NCBI GenBank assembly: GCA_964406795.1
Contig: CAYOTA010000015.1
Span: forward strand, 1 to 40,595
Reading direction: 5' to 3'
Length of the DNA: 40,595 nucleotides
From: JAGORM01 sp964406795
GTDB lineage: Bacteria; Patescibacteriota; Microgenomatia; Levybacterales; GWA1-39-11
Below are positions 8,529 through 16,096 of the stretch, piece by piece; the stretch's first letter is position 1, and each line of letters starts with the position of its first letter. The notes below the pieces were generated by a model that saw only the letters and a list, made by a program, of their open reading frames with translations, was not told where the DNA came from and ran no database searches. The position numbers and the translations under genes were made by a program.

Positions 8529-9325
8529 TACTTAAAATATGTTACTGCATTTTGGAAAACGGCAAGACCGGGCCCAAATTCAGGTATTTTTTTATTTTGT
8601 CTTTGGTACTCTTCTTTAAGAAAAGTCCAGTTGGGAAGCTGTGTGAAAAAGAGTGCCCGCTCTGGATGCGGCATAATCCCCAAAACCCTTCCGGATTCAT
8701 CAGTTAAACCTGCGATACTTTCTAGTGTTCCTGTGGGGTTTGCGGGCAAGCTCTGAAACGATGATATTTCACCTTTAATATACTTGAAAGCTATAAGGTT
8801 TTTTTGTCTTATGTTACTTAACGTCTCCTCATCTGCAAAAAGCCTTCCTTCTCCATGTGCGATAGGTAAAGATAGTGTGTCAATCGCGGATAGCCAAGGG
8901 GATTTACTTGTAACTTTCAGGTCAACCCATCTGTCAATATATCTGGCTGATTCATTGTGCAAAAGGGCAACCTGGCGCACTCCATAGTTATTTTCCAGTG
9001 CAGGGATTAATCCTAAATTTACCAATATCTGACATCCGTTACAAATTCCAATTACCAATTTTTCAGCGTTTACAAATCTCTCTATCTCATCCCAAATATG
9101 GTTTTTTATTTTATGTGCATAAGCATTCCCCGAACCAGTGTCGTCTCCATATGAAAATCCTCCGGGAATTGCCAGTATTTCATACTCACGAAGTATCTTT
9201 TTATTTTTAATAACATCATTTATATGCAGTATGTCAGCTGAGGCACCCGCAGTATTAAACGCAAATTGCGTTTCTTCTTCACAATTTAAACCATATCCTG
9301 CAAATACCAATACGCGCGGTTTCAT
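8528..9325 (-). CDS. purQ: PurQ, FGAM synthase glutaminase subunit
   Basis: Class I glutamine amidotransferase that supplies ammonia to PurL. I start it at the ATG at 9325 (MKPRVLVFAG), one base past the purL stop, giving 265 residues. A longer open frame running into purL has no support. The nucleophile is C95 in GICNGCQ, and the His/Glu pair lies in MPHPER. It is longer than Bacillus PurQ (about 227), with extra sequence between the nucleophile and the His/Glu pair. It overlaps purK by one base. Confidence 0.95.
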   Translation of the reverse strand: MKPRVLVFAGYGLNCEEETQFAFNTAGASADILHINDVIKNKKILREYEILAIPGGFSYGDDTGSGNAYAHKIKNHIWDEIERFVNAEKLVIGICNGCQILVNLGLIPALENNYGVRQVALLHNESARYIDRWVDLKVTSKSPWLSAIDTLSLPIAHGEGRLFADEETLSNIRQKNLIAFKYIKGEISSFQSLPANPTGTLESIAGLTDESGRVLGIMPHPERALFFTQLPNWTFLKEEYQRQNKKIPEFGPGLAVFQNAVTYFK

Positions 9326-9326
9326 T

Positions 9327-12275
9327 TTAGTAATCTTTAAATCTCCTTTTGTACGTTTTTTCAATCTGTGGAACTTTGGATATAAAAAGTTCTTTTCCAT
9401 TCACTGAGCTTATTGTCAGCGTACCAGTATCTGATACTTTGCCAATTTTTATAAATGATATCCCTTGCATCATTTTTTCAAACAACTCTTTATTCTGAGG
9501 ATTAACACTTACTAAAATCCGTCCTTGTGACTCTGAAAATAATGCAACAATATCGTCATGATATATACCTTTCAGACTTACCTGTGCCCCTAACATTCCA
9601 CCTATTGCACTCTTAAAAAGAGCAGCAGACAAACCACCATGATGCAAAGACACAGATGATACGATCAGATCAGTCTTTATACATGCGTACAATTTTTTAT
9701 ACAGTTTCTTGTTTTCTTTTGCATTAACTTCAGGAATTATTCCAACTAAGTTTTTTTGAGTTTGTGATTTTATATATCTTAAAAACTCAGAGCCACCCAA
9801 TTCATTCTGCGTGCTGCCCAAAAGATACAAAATATCGCCTGGAAATTTAAAATCTATTGAAATAGTTTTTGCAGCATTTTTTATAACGCTAATAGCCGAA
9901 ATTAAAAGTGTTGGAGGAATAGATACTTTGGTTTCAACTCCTGCTTCATCATACCCTTTAAAATCATTGAACATACTATCTTTCCCTGAAATAAATGGTG
10001 TGCCATATATAACTGAGTAGTCATAACACGCCCGTACTGCATCTTTTAATTGTTTCAGTCTTTCAGGGTCTTTTGAAGAACACCAGCAAAAATTATCAAG
10101 TAACGCCATGTAGTCAATATCGGCACCTGCAGCAACACTGTTTCGTATTGCTGTGTCAATGGATGAGGCTGCCATTTCATATGCATCCTGCTCAGAATAA
10201 GATGGGTAAAGCGCTTGAGACAAAACAACTGCTTTATTGGAATGCAAAACCGGACGAGTTACTGATGCGTCAGATAGTACGCGGCCTTTCCCTTGAAATG
10301 GTTTCAAAACCGATCCTGCTTGTACTTCATGATCATACTGTCCTACTATATATTCCGTGCTTGAAAGGTTTAAAGTACTCATAAATTCTCCCAAAACTTT
10401 GGTGAGAGAAACAGAAGGCAATTTTGATGGCAAATAATCTTGAGAACTTTCCTTAGTCTTTTGATTCTTTACAGGAAGTCCGTTGTGCAAAAACTCCATG
10501 TCTAGGTCTACAATAATCTTTTTATTATAATTTACTATGCATTTTTTAGAATTTGTAAATACTCCTATTTTAGTCACCTCAACGCCCCTGGCTTCCATTA
10601 TTGATTTAAACGTATTCCAACTTTTTTGAGGAACTGCTAGTGTCATGCGTTCTTGGGACTCTGAAATCCAAATTTCCCAGGGTTGTAGACCAGGATATTT
10701 TAACGGCACCAAATCCAAATCAACTATACATCCCCCACACTCCCGAGCCATTTCGGCAACTGAACAGGAAAGACCTCCTGCCCCATTATCTGTAATACTA
10801 TTGTAAAGCCCCATGTCTCGTACCTCTTTAACAATTGCATCACTCAATTTTTTTTGAGTTATCGGATCTCCTATTTGAACAGCAGTTGCCGGACTTTTTG
10901 AGTCCAGCGTGCTTGACGAAAATGTTGCACCATGCACCCCATCTTTTCCGACCCGTCCGCCAATCATAACTATATAATCTCCTTTTTCTGCTTTTTTCTT
11001 GTGAGACAACTTACCATTTATACTGTGTGGTATTAATCCAACTGTCCCTGCAAAAACCAATGGTTTACCTCTATACCCGTCATCAAAATATACAAACCCT
11101 TGAGGTGTTGGAATACCTGAACAATTTCCCCCGTAATTTACCCCATCCACAACTCCCTGTAAAATCCTTTTAGGAGAAAGCATGGAATTTTTGAGATTTT
11201 TATCCTTAAATAATTTTCTTGTGTCTTCCGGATCTCCCACACAAAACCCATATACGTTTATAACCGGTTTGGCTCCCATACCATATCCAATTGCATCTCT
11301 ATTAACTCCAACAATTCCCGTAACTGCTCCTCCAAATGGATCAAGGGCTGACGGACTATTATGTGTTTCTACTTTGTGAGTAATTACATAATCTTTATCA
11401 AAAATTATTCCCCCACTATTATCTGTAAAAACTGAAACACAAAAGTCTTTATCTTTTTTTTGTTTTCTTATTTCCTGCGTTGCGCCTTTTATGTATGTTT
11501 TATACAATCCATGTTTAATATCATCAATTGGATCCGCAAAGATTGTATGTTTACAATGCTCAGACCAAGTTTGAGCAATGGACTCAAGCTCTATGTCGGT
11601 AGGGTTTCTTTTTTTGAGCTTAAAATATTTCTGAATTGCCTTCATGTAAATTAGGTCAAGCGCTAAGGGGCCGCGTCGTGCGCCATTCTTGTCTTGTATT
11701 CCTGCCTTTCCAATTTCTAAAAGCTCATCATCTGAAACAGACAAATTAACTTCTGAAACATGCGGATTTGAAGATATTTCTACTTTTGGAATTTTTAAAG
11801 AAAATTTGGAAGGACTAGCTTTAATTTCTATTCGCTGAATTAATGGGTTTGCCAGTGATGACGCGACTAGTTCAACTTCATTTTTTGAAAGTGTTCCGGA
11901 TAGTATTGTTACCTGGGAGGAATACACCCCTTCGCCTTTCTTAAAAGAAATGGACAATAAATCTTCTATCGCTTCTTTGGCGGTTGAGGCAATATTATCA
12001 GTTACCCCAGGTAAGAACCCCACCTCAATAGCCCACCTCTTCACTGATTTTGGTTTTTGAGAATTATGTATCACAGCCACTTGTGTGACCGGGTTTGCCA
12101 GCATACTGGCTACTGCTTTTATTTGGGCTAATGTTAATTTTTTGTCAATTGTATACACCTCTACTATCTGAAGGTCTGAAATTAGGGCACGTGAAAGTAA
12201 GGAGTTAAAATTATTTTGTCGAACTAGTGCTCTTGTGTCAGATACTTTAGTTGCTATCTCAATTCGAATTGCCAT
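9327..12275 (-). CDS. purL: PurSL fusion: FGAM synthase large subunit with N-terminal PurS-like repeats
   Basis: Converts FGAR to FGAM with ATP and ammonia from PurQ. The protein has 982 residues, far longer than stand-alone small PurL (about 740). Residues about 1-150 hold two PurS-like modules with a repeated core, ASMLANPVTQ near residue 60 and ASSLANPLIQ near residue 137. The PurL part shows SEHCKHTIF, ETHNSPSALDPFGGA, GGRVGKDGVHGATF and DNGAGGLSC. No separate purS is present, so the fusion probably replaces it. It is the first gene of the operon, and its stop is one base from purQ. Confidence 0.95.
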   Translation of the reverse strand: MAIRIEIATKVSDTRALVRQNNFNSLLSRALISDLQIVEVYTIDKKLTLAQIKAVASMLANPVTQVAVIHNSQKPKSVKRWAIEVGFLPGVTDNIASTAKEAIEDLLSISFKKGEGVYSSQVTILSGTLSKNEVELVASSLANPLIQRIEIKASPSKFSLKIPKVEISSNPHVSEVNLSVSDDELLEIGKAGIQDKNGARRGPLALDLIYMKAIQKYFKLKKRNPTDIELESIAQTWSEHCKHTIFADPIDDIKHGLYKTYIKGATQEIRKQKKDKDFCVSVFTDNSGGIIFDKDYVITHKVETHNSPSALDPFGGAVTGIVGVNRDAIGYGMGAKPVINVYGFCVGDPEDTRKLFKDKNLKNSMLSPKRILQGVVDGVNYGGNCSGIPTPQGFVYFDDGYRGKPLVFAGTVGLIPHSINGKLSHKKKAEKGDYIVMIGGRVGKDGVHGATFSSSTLDSKSPATAVQIGDPITQKKLSDAIVKEVRDMGLYNSITDNGAGGLSCSVAEMARECGGCIVDLDLVPLKYPGLQPWEIWISESQERMTLAVPQKSWNTFKSIMEARGVEVTKIGVFTNSKKCIVNYNKKIIVDLDMEFLHNGLPVKNQKTKESSQDYLPSKLPSVSLTKVLGEFMSTLNLSSTEYIVGQYDHEVQAGSVLKPFQGKGRVLSDASVTRPVLHSNKAVVLSQALYPSYSEQDAYEMAASSIDTAIRNSVAAGADIDYMALLDNFCWCSSKDPERLKQLKDAVRACYDYSVIYGTPFISGKDSMFNDFKGYDEAGVETKVSIPPTLLISAISVIKNAAKTISIDFKFPGDILYLLGSTQNELGGSEFLRYIKSQTQKNLVGIIPEVNAKENKKLYKKLYACIKTDLIVSSVSLHHGGLSAALFKSAIGGMLGAQVSLKGIYHDDIVALFSESQGRILVSVNPQNKELFEKMMQGISFIKIGKVSDTGTLTISSVNGKELFISKVPQIEKTYKRRFKDY

Positions 12276-12343
12276 TTCTTATAATGTTCGGGACTATAAA
12301 AAGAAAAACTGCAAAAAAGCAGCGAGAGCATCCTTATGGTAGT
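12276..12343 (-). promoter_or_regulatory. Probable pur operon promoter region
   Basis: The purL-to-murJ gap is about 90 bases. On the minus strand a TATAGT hexamer lies 17 bases before the purL ATG, and a TTGCAT-17-TACCAT pair lies further up. Neither is strong. A small CTGC/GCAG hairpin with an A/T loop is also present. I see no purine riboswitch aptamer here. Confidence 0.3.
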
Positions 12344-12367
12344 AAAAATAAGCTTAAAATGCAAGCT
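12344..12367 (-). terminator. Possible weak terminator after murJ
   Basis: On the minus strand AGCTT and AAGCT pair over a 7-base loop, followed by a T-rich tract (TATTTTT). The stem is only five base pairs, so function is uncertain; murJ could read through into purL. Confidence 0.3.
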
Positions 12368-14009
12368 ACAAATTTGGCTTTGGACCGTCAATCATTTCTC
12401 CAATTTGTTTAAGGAAATTTTTTCTGTCTTTAAACTTTTTAATAACTTCAATAATATACTGGGCCTCATGAATTGCAAAAATCCAGGTAAAGAAAATATA
12501 GGTAGTAAGTCCGGCAATGGAGGCGATTCCAGTTAACAGCAATAAATTAATGGTTTTCGTTGTGTCAAAAACAAGTTGATCCAAAAGCTTTATTGGAACA
12601 TACAGTGCAACACCCATGATGAGGGTTGCTATAAAAATTTTAATAGCGGTTGAAATAATTTCTACCTTTGGCAATTTTATTTTGTGGTCCAACAAAATGA
12701 ATAAAACAATTGCGGCCAAAATATTTGAAATTGAAAACGCTGCGGCCAAAAAGAAAATAGGAAGCTGCAACTGCAGCACAAAGTAATAAGACAAAAACAC
12801 ATTTATAATAACCGCCACAACCGTTACCATAAGCGGAGTCTTTGTATCTTTATGAGCATAAAATCCGCGTGCAAGTAAATAAATAAGTGACTGTGCAGCA
12901 ATGGAAACTGAAAAATACGCTAATGTACGTCCTGTATCAACCGTTGCTGACCAGTCAAACCTGGATGCTCCAAAGAAAAGCCTAATTAATGGAATTCTTA
13001 ACACAATAAAAAGTGCGGACAGTGGCAGCGTTAAATATAAAATCTGATTAAATGAAGCCGTAAAAATAGAGTCAAATGCCTGTTTATCATTTTTCTTTTG
13101 GGATAATGCGGGAAATGAAGCCTGAGCGATTGACTGGCCAAAAAGTACAACTGGTGCTAAGACCAATGTTTGAGCTAAATCAAAAATAACCAAGCTTCTG
13201 GCGCCCAGGAACGATGCAAAAAATACATTTGCTGTAATAGCCAACTGTGTCACGATCAGGGTAAATGATCTTGGAATCATGAGGTGAATAATCTTCATAA
13301 CACCGTTGGAAAGATCTAATGTGGGCTTGTATTTAAACCCAGCATGTAACAGTATGGGGAGTTGAACAAGGAAAAATAGAGCAGATCCTATTGCAACTCC
13401 AATTGCTGCTGAGTAAATTCCAAAAAATGGGACAAATAGTAACAAGCCTAAAATTATTCCAAAATTATAAAAAGCGCTTGCAATACCCGGAACTAAAAAA
13501 TGCTGTAAAGACTGTAAAACTGCTGTGGACACAGTACCTAATATAAAAAATATTTGAGCCAACTGAATAATTATCATAAATTGAGACATTAAAACAAGTT
13601 CAGAGTGGGAAAAGCCGGGGGCTACCAACTGAGACAACTGATATGCAAATAAAATTACACATATACTTATAATAAGGTAGAGAATAACGCCAAGTGATAG
13701 TAGTGATGATGTAAACCCGTATGCTTCACGTTTTTTCCCAAGCCCCACGTACTCTGAGAAGATGGGAATAAATGAAGTAGATAATGCTCCCGCAATAACA
13801 ACTTGAAATATAAAATCCGGAATTCTGAATGCTGCGAAAAACACGCCTAAGTCATTTGATGCACCAAAGTAAGATACTAAAATCCTATATTTAAATAACC
13901 CCAATAGCTGGGAGAACACAGTTGTTAAGATTATAAAAAGAGCAGCGGAGAAAATGTTTGTTTGTTTGGAAACTAACGCACCGAAGCCCTTTTGAAACAA
14001 ATTTTTCAT
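12366..14009 (-). CDS. murJ: MurJ (MviN), lipid II flippase
   Basis: Integral membrane protein predicted to flip lipid II across the cytoplasmic membrane for peptidoglycan synthesis. The 547 residues are dominated by about 14 hydrophobic segments. Family features include the N-terminal SQLLGLFKYRILVSYFG region, FRIPDFIF, and GALSTSFIPIFSEY, a close match to the MurJ/MviN GALSxAFIPxF signature. It diverges from rpsT. A TTGAAA-16-TAAAAT promoter (14052-14079, minus) lies about 45 bases upstream of the ATG. Confidence 0.9.
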   Translation of the reverse strand: MKNLFQKGFGALVSKQTNIFSAALFIILTTVFSQLLGLFKYRILVSYFGASNDLGVFFAAFRIPDFIFQVVIAGALSTSFIPIFSEYVGLGKKREAYGFTSSLLSLGVILYLIISICVILFAYQLSQLVAPGFSHSELVLMSQFMIIIQLAQIFFILGTVSTAVLQSLQHFLVPGIASAFYNFGIILGLLLFVPFFGIYSAAIGVAIGSALFFLVQLPILLHAGFKYKPTLDLSNGVMKIIHLMIPRSFTLIVTQLAITANVFFASFLGARSLVIFDLAQTLVLAPVVLFGQSIAQASFPALSQKKNDKQAFDSIFTASFNQILYLTLPLSALFIVLRIPLIRLFFGASRFDWSATVDTGRTLAYFSVSIAAQSLIYLLARGFYAHKDTKTPLMVTVVAVIINVFLSYYFVLQLQLPIFFLAAAFSISNILAAIVLFILLDHKIKLPKVEIISTAIKIFIATLIMGVALYVPIKLLDQLVFDTTKTINLLLLTGIASIAGLTTYIFFTWIFAIHEAQYIIEVIKKFKDRKNFLKQIGEMIDGPKPNL

Positions 14010-14051
14010 AGTTTAAAACCACAAAAAACGCTTGCTTCTACAATGAAGCGT

Positions 14052-14079
14052 ATTTTATGCCTAGATCTTTCTTTTTCAA
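14052..14079 (-). promoter_or_regulatory. Predicted murJ promoter
   Basis: On the minus strand TTGAAA (14074-14079) is followed after 16 bases by TAAAAT (14052-14057). It overlaps the -35 of the opposing rpsT promoter, so the two divergent promoters may compete. Confidence 0.4.
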
Positions 14080-14101
14080 GTATAGCATGGTACAATATAA
14101 T
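14073..14101 (+). promoter_or_regulatory. Predicted rpsT promoter
   Basis: A perfect -10 TATAAT (14096-14101) is preceded at 17 bases by TTTTCA (14073-14078, four of six matches). The predicted start of transcription is near 14108, about 94 bases before the rpsT ATG. Confidence 0.55.
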
Positions 14102-14104
14102 CTG

Positions 14105-14133
14105 TCTTGAGTAAAAAACACTCAAGATTTTTT
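14105..14133 (+). terminator. Terminator-like hairpin in the rpsT leader
   Basis: An 8-bp perfect stem, TCTTGAGT/ACTCAAGA (14105-14112 and 14120-14127), is followed by six T. No plus-strand gene ends upstream, and the predicted rpsT transcription start falls inside the left arm. It could be a 5'-end stabilising hairpin, an attenuator for a longer transcript, or a terminator for upstream plus-strand transcription. Confidence 0.5.
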
Positions 14134-14134
14134 A

Positions 14135-14211
14135 TATGCCAGTAAACAGATGTTACTGGTAAATAAATATGCCAGTAAACAGATGTTACTGGTAAATAAA
14201 TATGCCAGTAA
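14135..14211 (+). repeat. 33-bp tandem repeat triplicating the rpsT start, with two mini-ORFs
   Basis: Two exact 33-bp units (14135-14167, 14168-14200) are followed by the first 11 bases of a third, which is the rpsT start itself. ATGs therefore lie at 14136, 14169 and 14202, all in one frame. Each of the first two opens an 8-codon ORF (MPVNRCYW, then stop). Each unit holds an inverted repeat, CCAGTAA/TTACTGG with a 7-base loop. The second TTACTGG can alternatively pair with the CCAGTAA just inside rpsT, placing the rpsT ATG in a loop. Confidence 0.85.
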
Positions 14212-14540
14212 TAAAATCAGCGATTAAAAAATTAAGAATAGACAAAAAACGCGAGAAAGCAAACGACGCGTTCAGAGATATATTGGAACAGTCCATTAAA
14301 ATTGCTAAAAAAACAGGAAGCAAAGAGGCTATTTCTAGTGCTTTTTCTAACTTAGATAAGGCTGTTAAAAATAATATTATTCATAAAAACAAGGCAGCAC
14401 GCATTAAGTCTTCACTTACAAAGAGTAAGCCAGACACAAAACCAGCAGTAGAAACAAAACCAGCTGCTAAAAAAACAGTTAGCCCAAAAGCAAAATCTGC
14501 TAAAACCTCCAAGAAAGCTAAAACCGCTTCAAAAAAGTAA
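14202..14540 (+). CDS. rpsT: Ribosomal protein S20 with Lys/Ala-rich tail
   Basis: A 30S subunit primary binder of 16S rRNA. The first 75 residues match S20: a basic N-terminal helix (IKKLRIDKKREKAND), then SAFSNLDKAVKNNIIHKNKAARIKS. Residues from about 77 to 112 form a low-complexity K/A/T/P tail that extends beyond the usual family length of about 87. No Shine-Dalgarno is visible; the ATG is the third copy of a duplicated start region. In E. coli S20 represses its own translation, so the repeated leader could have a regulatory role; that is inference. Confidence 0.9.
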   Translation: MPVIKSAIKKLRIDKKREKANDAFRDILEQSIKIAKKTGSKEAISSAFSNLDKAVKNNIIHKNKAARIKSSLTKSKPDTKPAVETKPAAKKTVSPKAKSAKTSKKAKTASKK

Positions 14541-14558
14541 GAATCCCCTCAATTTTCT

Positions 14559-14587
14559 TTGACAAAATACGCAAAACTCTCTAAACT
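14559..14587 (+). promoter_or_regulatory. Predicted promoter of the pilN-like operon, leaderless
   Basis: A perfect TTGACA (14559-14564), a 17-base spacer and TAAACT (14582-14587) end six bases before the ATG at 14594. Transcription would start at about the A of the start codon. Confidence 0.65.
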
Positions 14588-14593
14588 AAATCT

Positions 14594-15142
14594 ATGCAGC
14601 CAGATTCATCCCGGCTATCTATTGATTTGGGAAAAAGAAGTGATGAAAGCACTTCTGATGCTCTTGTTAAGTGGACGGTTAATTCAGGAAAAATTATTAT
14701 TGTCGTTGTTGAGCTTTTGACGCTTGGTGCTCTCGCGTTTAGATTTACTATTGATCGGCAAATTACTGATATTAATGAGAAGATAAAAAGACAGCAGGGT
14801 TTTGTAGAAGCCCAAACAAGGAAGGAAAATTTATACAGGAATCTACAGCTTAGACTCACAGAAATACAAACAATTTCTGACGCGTCAATTACCCAGGTAA
14901 CATTTATAAATCAGCTCTCAACTATTTTGAGCGGAGATGAGTTTTTATCAGGAAGTGTATCTACAACACCGGGTAGTGTAACCATTGAAGGACAGGTATA
15001 TTCCATTTTTACACTTGATAAGCTTATTGAAGTAATCAAAGAAAATCCTAGCACAACTACCCTTTCTTTGGATGAAGTTGAGAGTAGCGAACAGGGAGTT
15101 AAGTTTAGAATCACGGCTCGAATGAAAGAAGCTCAATCATGA
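14594..15142 (+). CDS. PilN-like membrane protein
   Basis: A 182-residue bitopic protein: a short cytoplasmic N-terminus, one membrane helix at about residues 33-51, a coiled-coil segment (residues 52-85), then an alpha/beta domain. This layout and the following PilO-like gene fit PilN of type IV pilus or type II secretion inner-membrane platforms. No PilM is encoded directly upstream. It overlaps the next gene by four bases (ATGA). The leaderless promoter ends six bases before this ATG, which supports the start. Confidence 0.6.
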   Translation: MQPDSSRLSIDLGKRSDESTSDALVKWTVNSGKIIIVVVELLTLGALAFRFTIDRQITDINEKIKRQQGFVEAQTRKENLYRNLQLRLTEIQTISDASITQVTFINQLSTILSGDEFLSGSVSTTPGSVTIEGQVYSIFTLDKLIEVIKENPSTTTLSLDEVESSEQGVKFRITARMKEAQS

Positions 15143-15741
15143 AAACTAACTTTTTCCAAACTGGTAAATTAACCAAGCGAGTACTATCTATTCAAAATAA
15201 AAAGCAAACAACTGCTTATATTTATCTGTTATTAACACTCTTAACTGCTTCATTTTTTGGACTTTTTGCACTACGCCCAGCATTTTCAATTATTGCAAAT
15301 CTGCAAAAGCAATTGGCGGACAACAAAGTTGTACTTGAAGCATTGGAAAAAAAACTTGACGCACTTTCTAAGCTTGACATAGGATACAAAGAAGTCGAGC
15401 CTAATCTAGAACTTATATATGAAGCAATTCCGTCTACCGCACAAGCGTCACCATTAATCCGTCAGATAGAAAAAATAGCCCAAGCCAACAACTTAGTCAT
15501 AAACAATTTAGATACCGGCGTTATTGCCGAGTATCCGCTTGAAGGAAGTAACAAAATGTATACATTTAACTTTTCTATAAATGCAAAAGGCACAGAAGCA
15601 AACGTGCAAAAATTTTTACAAGATTTAGTTACCTTTAACAGAGTTGTAGGTCTTAACAGGGTTGCAACAGACAAAAATGAAGAAGGAACTATGATTGTAA
15701 CAGTAGAAGGAATTGTATACTTCTTGCCTGACATTAAATAA
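15139..15741 (+). CDS. PilO-like membrane protein
   Basis: A 200-residue protein with one membrane helix (about residues 27-48), a coiled coil (residues 50-78) and a C-terminal ferredoxin-like domain with FSINAKGTEANVQKFLQDL, the PilO pattern. PilO partners with PilN in the inner-membrane alignment complex of type IV pili. Its start overlaps the PilN-like stop, and the next gene follows after two bases. Confidence 0.65.
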   Translation: MKTNFFQTGKLTKRVLSIQNKKQTTAYIYLLLTLLTASFFGLFALRPAFSIIANLQKQLADNKVVLEALEKKLDALSKLDIGYKEVEPNLELIYEAIPSTAQASPLIRQIEKIAQANNLVINNLDTGVIAEYPLEGSNKMYTFNFSINAKGTEANVQKFLQDLVTFNRVVGLNRVATDKNEEGTMIVTVEGIVYFLPDIK

Positions 15742-15743
15742 CT

Positions 15744-16085
15744 ATGTTAAAAAATATTGTAAATCTTACGATCTTAACCACAATTGTTATTGCAGTGTGG
15801 GTATTTGTGTCTATTTATAATAGTTTTACCTCAACTACTATTACGACAAATGTTGCAAAACAAATTGAGCCAATATCACCAACGTTTGATACAAAATCAA
15901 TTGCTACTTTGCAGCAAAAAACGTTTGTTCCGACTGACTTGTCAGAAAGTATAGAATTTCCTGATAGCAGAGGCGAGAGTGCTACGGAAAGCGCTCAGAC
16001 TCAAGTAATTATTCCTGAACAGCAGCCGATTGCCAGCGAAATTTTAGAAGACACTACGGAATCAGATAGCAGCGTTTTACAATAA
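15744..16085 (+). CDS. Small single-pass membrane protein in the pilus-like operon
   Basis: 113 residues: a membrane helix at about residues 5-26, then an acidic, Ser/Thr/Gln-rich extracytoplasmic tail with low complexity. No known domain is recognised. Its position after PilN and PilO is where a PilP-type lipoprotein is usual, but there is no lipobox Cys, so I do not assign that function. Confidence 0.6.
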   Translation: MLKNIVNLTILTTIVIAVWVFVSIYNSFTSTTITTNVAKQIEPISPTFDTKSIATLQQKTFVPTDLSESIEFPDSRGESATESAQTQVIIPEQQPIASEILEDTTESDSSVLQ

Positions 16086-16096
16086 TTTACTAACTC

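Noticed and set aside
9326..9400. 25-residue N-terminal extension of PurQ
   Set aside because: It lies inside purL in another frame, lacks family similarity, and the next ATG gives the exact PurQ N-terminus one base after the purL stop.
12276..12365. Purine riboswitch upstream of purL
   Set aside because: The gap is about 90 bases and shows no three-way-junction aptamer pattern; only a small hairpin is visible.
14135..14211. Tandem repeat considered as a CRISPR array
   Set aside because: Only two full copies with no spacers between them, and the units contain the rpsT start.
15462..15734. Minus-strand frame opposite the PilO-like gene
   Set aside because: Shadow of a well-supported gene with family features on the plus strand.
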